From: Gammaproteobacteria bacterium
Lineage (GTDB): Bacteria; Pseudomonadota; Gammaproteobacteria; SZUA-140
Assembly: GCA_015491865.1 (NCBI GenBank)
Contig: WFVD01000026.1
Location: 62,001-126,000 of the forward strand
Length of the DNA: 64,000 nucleotides
Reading direction: 5' to 3'
Below are positions 8,880 to 18,239 of this stretch, one piece after another. Position 1 is the stretch's first letter, and the number at the start of each line of letters is the position of its first letter. Under the pieces are notes generated by a model. It saw only the letters and a program-made list of their open reading frames with translations. It did not search any database and had not been told where the DNA came from. A program made the translations under genes and the position numbers.

Positions 8880-10175
8880 ATGAGGCTATTTTTTCGATTC
8901 TTCACTCTGTTTCTGATAATGGGGGCGGTTGCAACACCTCTGTTGGCTGAAGAGAAGGTTGTGACGCTGAACCGTATTGTTGCCGTCGTTAACGATCAGG
9001 TTCTCACCCGGAATGAACTAAAGAATGAACTGTTTGCAGTACGCCAGCAGTTGCGTCAGCAGGGGATTCGTCCACCCAGCGATGAGGTGCTGAGAAAACA
9101 GGTGCTGGAGCGCCTGGTCACGACCCAGATTCAGCTGCAGCAGGCGGCTTTACTGGGGATCGTGGTCGATGAAGAGACGCTTAACAACACCATCAAAAAT
9201 ATTGCGGCACAAAATAATCTGACACTGGCAGCGTTTCGCGATGTATTGCAGCGGGATGGTTTCAAGTTTCCGCTGTTTCGCGAGGATATCCGCAAAGAGA
9301 TCATCATCCGCCGTCTACGTCAGCGACAGGTAGAGAGCCGTATCTCGGTGACGGCGCAGGAGATTGATGACTTTATTGCAACGCAGAAGGCGCAGGGGAA
9401 TATTAATAGCGACTATCATCTCGGTCATATTTTAGTGTCGCTGCCTGATGAGGCGACACCGGCGCAGATTAAAGTGGCAAAGAAGAGGGCGCTGGCGATT
9501 TTGCAGGCGCTGAAAAGCGGTGCCGATTTTAAACAGACTGCGATAGCACGCTCTGATGGTCGCCAGGCATTGCAGGGCGGGGATCTCGGCTGGCGCAAGA
9601 GTGGCGAGTTACCAACGTTGTTTGCAGATGTCGTCATGAACATGAAGGTGGGTGATGTGAGTGAGCCGATTCGTAGTGCGAGCGGCTTTCATATTGTGAC
9701 CCTGTTCGATTTTCGTGATTCTGAGCGGCACATCATAAAGCAGGTGCAGGCGCGTCATATCCTGATTAAAAAGCAGGCCGATGATGAGGTTAAGCCTGAG
9801 GCCCAGCTAAAAGAGATTTATGACCATCTTCTCTCTGGCGGGGACTTTGCGACATTGGCAAAGCGCTATTCCGATGATATTGGTAGCGCGCAAAATGGTG
9901 GCGACCTCGGCTGGGTGAGCCATGGTGTGATGGTAAAGCCATTTGAAGAGGTGATCTTTAATCTGAGAGATGGTGAGATCAGCGCCCCCTTCGAAACCCA
10001 GTTTGGCTGGCATATTGCGCAGGTACTTGCGCACCGTGATTTTGATAATACCGAAGAGCATAACAATGCCAAGGCGCGTGATCTGATTTTTCAGCGCAAA
10101 TCTGAAGAGGAATACCTGAGCTGGCTACGCAAGATACGCGATGAAGCCTACGTCGAGTACCGCTTTGACGACTAG
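8880..10175 (+). CDS. surA: Periplasmic chaperone and peptidyl-prolyl isomerase SurA
   Basis: A 431-residue periplasmic chaperone for outer-membrane proteins, and LptD is itself a known SurA client. A signal peptide (residues 1-23, ending PLLA) is followed by the SurA N-domain (about 28-170) and two parvulin-type domains (about 175-275 and 290-390). Each parvulin domain has a GGDLGW motif, and the first strands begin HLGHILVSLP and ARHILIKK. The length is normal. It lies 39 bases after lptD with no terminator between them. Its last 35 bases overlap the pdxA frame. Confidence 0.96.
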   Translation: MRLFFRFFTLFLIMGAVATPLLAEEKVVTLNRIVAVVNDQVLTRNELKNELFAVRQQLRQQGIRPPSDEVLRKQVLERLVTTQIQLQQAALLGIVVDEETLNNTIKNIAAQNNLTLAAFRDVLQRDGFKFPLFREDIRKEIIIRRLRQRQVESRISVTAQEIDDFIATQKAQGNINSDYHLGHILVSLPDEATPAQIKVAKKRALAILQALKSGADFKQTAIARSDGRQALQGGDLGWRKSGELPTLFADVVMNMKVGDVSEPIRSASGFHIVTLFDFRDSERHIIKQVQARHILIKKQADDEVKPEAQLKEIYDHLLSGGDFATLAKRYSDDIGSAQNGGDLGWVSHGVMVKPFEEVIFNLRDGEISAPFETQFGWHIAQVLAHRDFDNTEEHNNAKARDLIFQRKSEEEYLSWLRKIRDEAYVEYRFDD

Positions 10176-11172
10176 CGCTGGTCTGGCTGCGCCGGTAGCG
10201 ATTACTGCAGGTGAACCGGCCGGCATCGGCCCGGATCTCTGCATTCAGTTAACACAGTTATCGCTGCCGTTTGAGTGGGTGGTGATAGTCGATCCCGAGC
10301 TGCTACGCCTGCGTGCACAGCAGTTAGCGATCGAGATAAAGATAGAGCTGTACGATGCCGCTATCGCCCCTTCACAGCTGCCGCTCGGTACGGTGCGGGT
10401 CATCCCTGTTGATTGTCCACAACCGGATGTCTGTGGGGTGCCTGCTATTGCCAATGTGAATTATCTGCTGGATACGCTGCGGCTGGCGGTGAAAGGTTGT
10501 CTTAATGGGCGCTTTGCCGCGATGGTGACCGGTCCGCTGCATAAGGGTATTATCAACGCAGCGGGCATCCCATTTAGTGGCCACACCGAATTTCTTGCTG
10601 ACGAGAGTGATACCGAGCAGGTGGTGATGATGCTGGCAACGGAAGGGTTGCGCGTTGCACTTGTTACCACTCATCTGCCGTTGGCTAAAATCAGCGCTGC
10701 GATCACACCCAGGGTGCTGGAAGGTAACCTGCGTATTGTCGCAAATAGCCTGAAGGAGCAGTTTGGCATCAGCACACCGCAGATTCTGGTCTGTGGCCTG
10801 AACCCCCATGCCGGCGAAGATGGCCACCTTGGCAGTGAAGAGCAGCAGACCCTGATCCCTGTGATCGAAAAACTAAAGGGGGAAGGACTCAACCTGATCG
10901 GCCCATTGCCGGCCGATACGGCATTTATTCCATCGAAGATCGCTACTGCTGATGTCGTTGTTGCGATGTATCACGATCAGGGGCTGCCGGTGTTAAAGCA
11001 TCTCGGTTTTGGTAACGCCGTTAATATCACATTAGGGCTGCCGTTTATCCGCACCTCGGTGGATCATGGTACGGCGTTTGATCTTGCCGGCAAGGGCGGG
11101 GCGAATGTCGGTAGTCTACAGGCAGCGATCACAGCGGCGATTGAAATGTGCCGTCATCAAGAGGCAGCATAA
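10141..11172 (+). CDS. pdxA: 4-hydroxythreonine-4-phosphate dehydrogenase
   Basis: PdxA oxidises 4-phosphohydroxy-L-threonine in the DXP-dependent branch of pyridoxal 5'-phosphate synthesis in the cytoplasm. Visible family motifs are AGEPAGIGPDL near the N-terminus, GPLHKGI and SGHTEFLAD (a metal-binding His), NPHAGEDG and YHDQGLPVLK. The frame overlaps surA by 35 bases. A TTG at 10165 would shorten the overlap to 11 bases and is an equally possible start, because neither has a strong ribosome-binding site. Length (343) fits the family. Confidence 0.95.
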   Translation: MKPTSSTALTTSAGLAAPVAITAGEPAGIGPDLCIQLTQLSLPFEWVVIVDPELLRLRAQQLAIEIKIELYDAAIAPSQLPLGTVRVIPVDCPQPDVCGVPAIANVNYLLDTLRLAVKGCLNGRFAAMVTGPLHKGIINAAGIPFSGHTEFLADESDTEQVVMMLATEGLRVALVTTHLPLAKISAAITPRVLEGNLRIVANSLKEQFGISTPQILVCGLNPHAGEDGHLGSEEQQTLIPVIEKLKGEGLNLIGPLPADTAFIPSKIATADVVVAMYHDQGLPVLKHLGFGNAVNITLGLPFIRTSVDHGTAFDLAGKGGANVGSLQAAITAAIEMCRHQEAA

Positions 11173-11175
11173 ATA

Positions 11176-11976
11176 ATGGGTCAGCACCGCGCACGTAAGC
11201 GTTTCGGGCAAAACTTTCTACATGATGATGCCGTGATCCTGCGTATCATCAATGCTATCGCACCTCGTGCCGGTGACAACGTAGTTGAGATCGGCCCTGG
11301 CCAGGGGGCATTGACAACACGGTTGCTCGGCGAGCTGGGTGAGATGAATGCGGTAGAGCTTGATCGTGATCTAGTACCGATTCTTGAAAAGAACTGCGCC
11401 CCGCACGGCACGTTGAATATCTACAACGTGGATGCGTTGAAGTTTGATTTCGTCTCGTTGGCGGATGGTGATGGTTCGCTGCGGGTGGTCGGCAATCTAC
11501 CCTACAACATCTCAACGCCGCTGATTTTTCACCTGTTATCGCAGGCGCGTTTTATTCAAGATATGTACTTCATGCTGCAACGCGAAGTGGTTGAACGCCT
11601 GGCCGCTCAAGCGGGGAGCAGAGCCTATGGCCGCCTGAGTATTATGGTGCAGTATCGCTGCGAGGTTGAGCGCCTTTTTATTGTCGGCCCAGAATCGTTT
11701 GATCCAGTGCCGAAGGTCGATTCCGCAATTGTACGATTAATTCCACGCCGCGAACCGGCGGTAAAAGTGAACGATGAAGCGCTGTTTGCCAGGGTCGTCG
11801 CACAGGCCTTTTCACAACGTCGCAAAACGATTCGCAATACACTTAAACCCTATTTGAGCAGCGATGAGATTGGAGCGCTTGATATCGATCCCGGCCTGCG
11901 CGCCGAAGTGTTAGGGCTTGAAGCCTTTGCGCAGTTAACAAATTATATCAGCGAAAACCAGCCACCAACAGAATAA
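11176..11976 (+). CDS. rsmA: 16S rRNA dimethyladenosine transferase RsmA/KsgA
   Basis: RsmA dimethylates two adjacent adenosines near the 3' end of 16S rRNA, using S-adenosylmethionine, late in 30S assembly. The N-terminus has the family hallmark KRFGQNFLHD. VEIGPGQGALT is the SAM-binding motif and NLPYNIS is the catalytic N6-adenine methyltransferase motif. It is 266 residues, normal for the family, and starts three bases after pdxA, so it is clearly in the same operon. Confidence 0.97.
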   Translation: MGQHRARKRFGQNFLHDDAVILRIINAIAPRAGDNVVEIGPGQGALTTRLLGELGEMNAVELDRDLVPILEKNCAPHGTLNIYNVDALKFDFVSLADGDGSLRVVGNLPYNISTPLIFHLLSQARFIQDMYFMLQREVVERLAAQAGSRAYGRLSIMVQYRCEVERLFIVGPESFDPVPKVDSAIVRLIPRREPAVKVNDEALFARVVAQAFSQRRKTIRNTLKPYLSSDEIGALDIDPGLRAEVLGLEAFAQLTNYISENQPPTE

Positions 11977-12009
11977 GCCGTGTGTGATCGATCTCCCTTG
12001 ATGGGTTTC

Positions 12010-12051
12010 TCCGGATTTATGCCGCCTGGATGAAGCGAAGTGAAATCCGGA
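12010..12051. repeat. Palindromic intergenic repeat resembling the GTAGCC-GGATG type
   Basis: TCCGGATTT (12010-12018) and AAATCCGGA (12043-12051) are perfect inverted arms around a 24-base loop containing CCTGGATGAAGCG. From memory this resembles the short repeated palindromes with a core like GCCtGGATGAAGCG...AATCCGG found between genes of many proteobacteria. It lies in the convergent gap between rsmA and groEL, a usual site for such elements. Only one copy is seen in the window, so repeat status is inferred. Confidence 0.5.
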
Positions 12052-12123
12052 AGGCTAAGCACTTAAACAAATCGGATTACGTTGTACGTTATTCGGGTGG
12101 ACTGCTGGCAATATCTGTCCCAT

Positions 12124-12150
12124 AAAAAAACCCCGCCAGAACTGGCGGGG
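12124..12150 (-). terminator. Rho-independent terminator of groESL
   Basis: The 20-base hairpin CCCCGCCAGAACTGGCGGGG is nearly loop-free as written (8-bp stem CCCCGCCA/TGGCGGGG). On the minus strand it is followed by seven T residues, so it ends transcription arriving from groEL. On the plus strand it is followed by only three T residues and could weakly stop read-through from rsmA. Confidence 0.92.
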
Positions 12151-12181
12151 TTTCTATTTCTACAGGGTCTGTAGAGACAGC

Positions 12182-13846
<1,665 letters not shown>

Positions 13847-13880
13847 CTATAAAATTCTTGAATTACGTGATGGTTGCGAA

Positions 13881-14171
13881 TCAGGCGTCGAAGACAGCCA
13901 TGATGTCGCTTTCGTTCATTACCAGCAGTTCTTCACCGTCGATTTTGATCTCAGTGCCAGCATATTTACCAAACAGAACCTGATCACCAACTTTGATATC
14001 CATAGCTGCTAGTTCGCCGTTATCCAGACGTTTACCGTTACCCACTGCAAGCACTTCACCGCGAGAAGGTTTTTCGGTTGCTGAATCGGGGATGACGATA
14101 CCGCCAGCAGAGGTACGTTCTTCTTCCGTACGACGTACGATGACACGATCATGTAATGGTCGCAGTTGCAT
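13881..14171 (-). CDS. groES: Co-chaperonin GroES (Hsp10)
   Basis: A 96-residue co-chaperonin that caps GroEL. The start [14 protein letters not shown], the mobile-loop region [13 protein letters not shown] and the ending [15 protein letters not shown] match the family. AGGAGG lies nine bases before the ATG. The 5' leader contains a CIRCE operator and a stable GAAA-loop hairpin, so HrcA repression is expected. Confidence 0.98.
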   Translation of the reverse strand: MQLRPLHDRVIVRRTEEERTSAGGIVIPDSATEKPSRGEVLAVGNGKRLDNGELAAMDIKVGDQVLFGKYAGTEIKIDGEELLVMNESDIMAVFDA

Positions 14172-14245
14172 GTGTTGATCCTCCTAGAATCATTTTTCAG
14201 AAATTACTTATTGAGACTGGCCTTTCGGCCAAAACTGGTGAGCCT

Positions 14246-14272
14246 TTAGCACTCACCGTAAACGAGTGCTAA
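14246..14272 (-). promoter_or_regulatory. CIRCE operator (HrcA-binding site) of groESL
   Basis: TTAGCACTC, nine bases, GAGTGCTAA is a perfect match to the CIRCE consensus. It sits immediately downstream of the -10 box of the groES promoter, so HrcA bound here would block initiation. The hrcA gene is not in this window. Confidence 0.96.
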
Positions 14273-14274
14273 CA

Positions 14275-14302
14275 ATGATAGTGTCGATTTATTGAGAGTC
14301 AA
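14275..14302 (-). promoter_or_regulatory. Sigma70-type promoter of groESL
   Basis: On the minus strand TTGACT and TATCAT are separated by 16 bases. Both hexamers match the sigma70 consensus at five of six positions. The CIRCE element starts two bases after the -10 box, which supports this as the regulated promoter. Confidence 0.8.
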
Positions 14303-14349
14303 GGGTAGGTTGCGAAATTTTCTCGCTTTTTTATCGAAAGTGGCCCGGT

Positions 14350-14832
14350 TTAATGCCTTTTTTCGTCGTTATCTTTCCAGGATTCGCCTTCGATGGTGTG
14401 GGTATTCTGGCTTTTCCCCTGGTGTTCGTAGGTTCTTTGTTCGTGGTATGTCCCAGCAACAGAGACCGACTGGCGCTTGATGATCTCCATAATAAAGTGG
14501 CGGCGTACTGCGGGAATCAGCGCCAGAAAGCCGATCGCATCGGTGAAAAAGCCAGGGGTGAGCAGCAGCGCGCCACAGATAAGCAGCACCACCCCTTCCA
14601 TCATCTCGATCGCGGGCACCTCGCCACGCGCCATCGCTTCGCGCACCCGCTGCAAGGTGGTGAACCCCTGCCAGCGCAGTAGCGCTGCGCCGACGATCGC
14701 AGTCAGTACTACCAGGAAAATTGTGGACATGGCGCCGATAGCGCTGCCTACCTCAATCAGCAGGTAGATCTCGATCACAGGAACGAGTAGAAATAACAGC
14801 AGTAATATCTGGAAAACGCCCATTTCAATCAT
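14350..14832 (-). CDS. fxsA: FxsA family membrane protein
   Basis: A small inner-membrane protein of 160 residues. The FxsA core covers about residues 1-120: an N-terminal helix LLLLFLLVPVIEIYLLIEVG, a second hydrophobic stretch and a third around GVVLLICGALLLTPGFFTD. The C-terminal 40 residues are polar. In E. coli FxsA relieves F-plasmid exclusion of phage T7; its normal role is unclear. Its position just upstream of groES-groEL on the same strand is conserved in many gammaproteobacteria. An ATG three codons in is an alternative start. Confidence 0.9.
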   Translation of the reverse strand: MIEMGVFQILLLLFLLVPVIEIYLLIEVGSAIGAMSTIFLVVLTAIVGAALLRWQGFTTLQRVREAMARGEVPAIEMMEGVVLLICGALLLTPGFFTDAIGFLALIPAVRRHFIMEIIKRQSVSVAGTYHEQRTYEHQGKSQNTHTIEGESWKDNDEKRH

Positions 14833-14857
14833 CCATCGCTAATTTACGCCAGCGGCG

Positions 14858-14866
14858 ATTATACCA
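14858..14866 (-). promoter_or_regulatory. Extended -10 promoter upstream of fxsA
   Basis: On the minus strand TGGTATAAT is a perfect extended -10 element (TGnTATAAT), 26 bases before the fxsA start. The -35 region is poor, as is common for extended -10 promoters. Confidence 0.55.
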
Positions 14867-14941
14867 CTGTTGTTTTGTTCTACATCGATTTTTACTTGCG
14901 ATGGTGTCGTGCAACGGGCGCTAATAGTGTATTTTTCACGG

Positions 14942-15274
14942 ATGGATAGAGATACGTTGTTAATTATTACCACTGCGCCGGATGAGGCGGCCGCTGAACT
15001 GATCGCAAAAGCCCTGATAGAGAAAGGGGGGGCTGCCTGCGTTAACATTTTACCGGAAATGCGCTCCCTATATAAATGGAAGGGGAGGATAGAGTCTGGG
15101 CGGGAGCAGTTGCTGCTGATCAAGGCGCGGCAAGATCGCTACGCGGCAATCGAAAAACAGATCGAGGCCTTGCATCCATACGAACTTCCTGAAATCATCG
15201 CTGTCTCAATCGATGTTGGGCTGCCCGCATACCTCGAATGGGTCGTAGGGCGGATGCCAAGCGAGTCACAATAA
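14942..15274 (+). CDS. cutA: Divalent-cation tolerance protein CutA
   Basis: A 110-residue trimeric cytoplasmic protein of the CutA1 family. Motifs are LLIITTAPDEAAAELIAKALIE, GGAACVNILP and the ending helix AYLEWV. CutA1 binds copper and has been linked to metal tolerance, but its exact role is unsettled. The ORF track begins 24 codons earlier; the ATG at 14942 gives the usual length and N-terminus. It lies upstream of dsbD, a common arrangement (cutA-dsbD in E. coli). Confidence 0.93.
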   Translation: MDRDTLLIITTAPDEAAAELIAKALIEKGGAACVNILPEMRSLYKWKGRIESGREQLLLIKARQDRYAAIEKQIEALHPYELPEIIAVSIDVGLPAYLEWVVGRMPSESQ

Positions 15275-15334
15275 AAAGAGTCCAGTTCGATTACGATTAC
15301 GACGCAACCCGAGCAACCTGGTAATACTATCAAT

Positions 15335-17221
15335 ATGATTAATGCATTACGTTCTATATTGGCGCCAATTGCGATTGCGCTGCTGATACTCTCGCCCGTC
15401 ACCTCGCATGCCGAAGGCAACACGCCGGGCAGTATTTTTGACTCGCTCTCCTCTTTTGGTCAGAGCCTTGGGCTGGGTGGGCAGGATGAGCCACGTTTTC
15501 TAAAGCCAGATGATGCCTTCATATTCAGCGCAGAGATTGCAGACCCCAACACTTTGGTGGCGCGCTGGGATGTGGCGGAAAACTACTACCTCTATCGCGA
15601 ACGTTTTGGTTTTAAGCTGATCGATGCCAGTGGGGTTGAGCTGCAGGAGTTCCGCGCGCCGAAAGGTAAAATGAAGCACGATGAAAACTTCGGCGAGATG
15701 GAGGTCTACTTCAATGAGGCGGTGGTGACGTTACCACTCAAGCGTGACAACCTCGCCTCGATGCCGATTAAACTGGATGTTACCTACCAGGGTTGTGCTG
15801 ATGATGGTTTCTGTTACCCCCCTATCACCAAGCGAGTCGATTTTGTGCTGCCAAAGGCGGTTGTCACTACCTCCGATACCAGCACCGATATCCCTGTGTT
15901 TGTGCCAGAACATGAGCGTTTTGCGCAGGGGCTGGCGAGTGATGGCCGATGGTTAACGATCCTTAGCTTCTTTGGCATCGGCCTGCTGCTGGCGTTCACT
16001 CCGTGTGTGCTGCCGATGATGCCGATCCTCTCCAGCATTATTGTTGGCCAGGGAGAGCAGGTGACAACACGTCGTGCCTTTTCGCTGTCACTGGCCTATG
16101 TGATGGCGATGGCGCTGACTTACACAGCCGCCGGGGTGCTGGCCGGTATGTTTGGTCAGAACCTGCAGGTTCTCTTTCAGAACCCGTGGGTCATCGGAAG
16201 CTTTAGCCTGCTATTTGTAGCGTTAGCGATGTCGATGTTTGGTTTTTATGAGCTACAGATGCCGAGCGCTATACAGAGTCGCCTCGATAGCATCAGCCGT
16301 AACCAGACGGGCGGTAGCCTGGTTGGCGCGGGGGTGATGGGGTTCTTGTCGGCACTCATTGTTGGCCCCTGTGTGGCGGCGCCGCTGGCCGGCATTTTAA
16401 TCTACATTGGGATGAGTGGCGATGCGGTCTTTGGCGGCCTGTCACTCTTTGTGCTGAGCCTTGGCATGGGGACGCCGCTGCTGCTATTTGGCACCTCGGC
16501 CGGAAAAATCCTGCCGAAGCTCGGTGACTGGATGAACAACATCAAAGCGGTGTTCGGTGTGATGCTGCTGGGGCTGGCAATCTGGATGTTAGAGCGTGTG
16601 GTTTCGCCGCAGGTGACGATGTTTCTATGGTCGATACTGCTGGTCGGCAGTGCTGTCTATCTTGGCGCACTCAATCGACTCGAAGTCAACGCCACCGGCT
16701 GGCAGAAGCTGTGGAAAGGGCTGGGACTGGCGATACTGTTTTACGGCGCGATCGTAATGCTGGGCGCCGCCGCAGGTGGGCGTGATCTGTTTCAGCCACT
16801 GCACGGAACCTCTCTGCTGGGTGGTTCAACCACGACTGAAAAGCACCTTGCCTTTAAAACCGTCAAGAGCCTGGCCGACCTGCAGCGCGAGGTGGAAAAT
16901 GCATCGAACAATCACCGTGCCGTGATGTTGGATTTTTATGCTGACTGGTGTGTTGATTGCAAGATTATGGAGAAGCGCACCTTTACCGATGTGAATGTGC
17001 ATAAGGCGCTGGACAATGTGTTACTGCTACAGGCTGATGTGACACCGAATGATGAGACTGACCAGGCGCTGCTCAAGGCGTTTGGTCTCTTTGGCCCACC
17101 TGCGATTCTGTTTTTTGATGCGGATGGCAATGAGATCAAGAGTCATCGGGTGATTGGTTTCATGGCAGCCGATGAGTTTGCCTCACATGTCAATGCCGCG
17201 CTAAAAGCGGGTAGCCGATGA
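15335..17221 (+). CDS. dsbD: Thiol:disulfide interchange protein DsbD
   Basis: DsbD carries electrons from cytoplasmic thioredoxin across the inner membrane to periplasmic disulfide isomerases and cytochrome c maturation. A signal peptide (1-27) precedes the alpha domain with its CADDGFCYPP cysteine pair. Eight membrane helices follow (about 205-470), with the redox cysteines in TPCVLPMMP and GPCVAAPL. The C-terminal gamma domain has a thioredoxin motif WCVDCK. All six catalytic cysteines are present. Its TGA overlaps the ATG of the next gene (ATGA). Confidence 0.97.
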   Translation: MINALRSILAPIAIALLILSPVTSHAEGNTPGSIFDSLSSFGQSLGLGGQDEPRFLKPDDAFIFSAEIADPNTLVARWDVAENYYLYRERFGFKLIDASGVELQEFRAPKGKMKHDENFGEMEVYFNEAVVTLPLKRDNLASMPIKLDVTYQGCADDGFCYPPITKRVDFVLPKAVVTTSDTSTDIPVFVPEHERFAQGLASDGRWLTILSFFGIGLLLAFTPCVLPMMPILSSIIVGQGEQVTTRRAFSLSLAYVMAMALTYTAAGVLAGMFGQNLQVLFQNPWVIGSFSLLFVALAMSMFGFYELQMPSAIQSRLDSISRNQTGGSLVGAGVMGFLSALIVGPCVAAPLAGILIYIGMSGDAVFGGLSLFVLSLGMGTPLLLFGTSAGKILPKLGDWMNNIKAVFGVMLLGLAIWMLERVVSPQVTMFLWSILLVGSAVYLGALNRLEVNATGWQKLWKGLGLAILFYGAIVMLGAAAGGRDLFQPLHGTSLLGGSTTTEKHLAFKTVKSLADLQREVENASNNHRAVMLDFYADWCVDCKIMEKRTFTDVNVHKALDNVLLLQADVTPNDETDQALLKAFGLFGPPAILFFDADGNEIKSHRVIGFMAADEFASHVNAALKAGSR

Positions 17222-17754
17222 TACCCGGATTTTTGCAAGCGTATAAAAAAATATTGTGTGGCCTGCTGCTGCTTGCTCTTTTCCTCGGGGCGAATAGCGC
17301 GGCGCAGGCGCAGAGTGACCCGATGCTTAACCAGCCGCGCCCGGCGTTCACCTTGCCCGATCTCGATGGCAAGCTTCGTAGCGTGAGTGAGTGGGATGGC
17401 AAATTATTAGTGATCAATTTCTGGGCCAGCTGGTGTGAGCCATGCCTGCGTGAGATGCCTGCATTCATACGGCTGCAGCAGCACTACAGGAACCAGGGGG
17501 TGCAGTTTGTCGGCATCGCGCTGGATGGAGTGAATGAGGTGAAGGCTTTTCTGGATGGTCTGGAGCCGCGTATCAACTATCCTGTCCTGCTGGGAAATGG
17601 TGAGACCTTTGAGACACCCATCGCCTACGGCAACCAGTACGGCATCCTGCCGCACACCATCATTGTGGATAAAACAGGCAGAATCGCCTACACCCATTTT
17701 GGCTCGCTGACCTATGAACAGGGGCGGCTATTGTTGATGGGGTTGCTGCTGTAG
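17218..17754 (+). CDS. TlpA/ResA-like periplasmic thioredoxin
   Basis: A 178-residue thioredoxin-fold protein with an N-terminal signal or anchor (hydrophobic residues about 9-26) and an AhpC/TSA-Redoxin-type domain holding the redox motif WCEPC. It starts within the dsbD stop (ATGA overlap), so the two are translated together. DsbD very probably reduces this protein, which would then reduce periplasmic targets such as apocytochrome c. The specific target is unknown. Confidence 0.9.
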   Translation: MIPGFLQAYKKILCGLLLLALFLGANSAAQAQSDPMLNQPRPAFTLPDLDGKLRSVSEWDGKLLVINFWASWCEPCLREMPAFIRLQQHYRNQGVQFVGIALDGVNEVKAFLDGLEPRINYPVLLGNGETFETPIAYGNQYGILPHTIIVDKTGRIAYTHFGSLTYEQGRLLLMGLLL

Positions 17755-17772
17755 CGTTGCCAGTCTGTTCCG

Positions 17773-17973
17773 CTATCCGCCGCCGATAGCACGAACAAGT
17801 TCTACCTTATCACCCGCCTGAAGCCGTGTTTCGGCGTGCTGGCTACGCGGGATGATGTTGAGGTTAATCTCCACCGCAATGCGCTGCTGTGTCATCTCAA
17901 GTGCTGCCAGAAGCTCGCTGAGAGTTGTATTGTCGGCGACTTCACGCGGTTCGCCATTGAGCTGAATCATCAT
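17773..17973 (-). CDS. thiS: Sulfur carrier protein ThiS
   Basis: A 66-residue ubiquitin-like carrier that delivers sulfur to the thiazole ring of thiamin. The start MMIQLNGEPREV and the C-terminal ...RAIGGG, which ends in the Gly-Gly used for thiocarboxylate formation, are typical. AGGAAAA lies before the ATG. No thiG or other thiamin gene is adjacent, so it is a solitary copy here. It is convergent with the TlpA-like gene. Confidence 0.9.
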   Translation of the reverse strand: MMIQLNGEPREVADNTTLSELLAALEMTQQRIAVEINLNIIPRSQHAETRLQAGDKVELVRAIGGG

Positions 17974-18016
17974 GTTGTTTTTCCTGAAAGGGATGACTGA
18001 AAGCCTTCATATTGTG

Positions 18017-18022
18017 TAAGAT
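18017..18022 (+). promoter_or_regulatory. Candidate -10 box of the tRNA-Gly gene
   Basis: TAAGAT lies 19 bases before the tRNA 5' end and is followed by a GC-rich start region (AGCCGCTGCTG). No clear -35 hexamer is seen. Confidence 0.35.
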
Positions 18023-18041
18023 AGCCGCTGCTGACCAGTTA

Positions 18042-18115
18042 GCGGGTGTAGTTCAATGGTAGAACTTTAGCTTCCCAAGCTAGTAACGTGGGTTCGATTC
18101 CCATCACCCGCTCCA
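18042..18115 (+). tRNA. tRNA-Gly (CCC anticodon)
   Basis: Full cloverleaf: acceptor GCGGGTG/CACCCGC, D-arm GTTC...GAAC, anticodon stem TTAGC/GCTAG with loop TTCCCAA (anticodon CCC), T-arm TGGGTTCGATTCCCA, and an encoded TCCA 3' end. It reads glycine GGG codons. Confidence 0.96.
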
Positions 18116-18122
18116 CTTCGCG

Positions 18123-18221
18123 TTAGCCAATCACACCAAAGAGATAGAGCATTAGCACAACGGTCGCGGTGCCGGAAACCAGCAATAATAATAGAATAAA
18201 GATCGCAAAAGCGCCTCGCAT
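18123..18221 (-). CDS. 32-residue single-span membrane protein
   Basis: This frame is too short for the ORF track. It encodes MRGAFAIFILLLLLVSGTAT and then a short hydrophobic end (VVLMLYLFGVIG), so nearly the whole protein is one membrane helix. GGAGAAG sits six bases before the ATG. It starts 18 bases after the stop of the zinc-ribbon membrane protein on the same strand and is probably co-transcribed with it. The function is unknown; it may be a small partner of that protein. Confidence 0.6.
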   Translation of the reverse strand: MRGAFAIFILLLLLVSGTATVVLMLYLFGVIG

Positions 18222-18239
18222 AGTATCTTCTCCAGTCGC

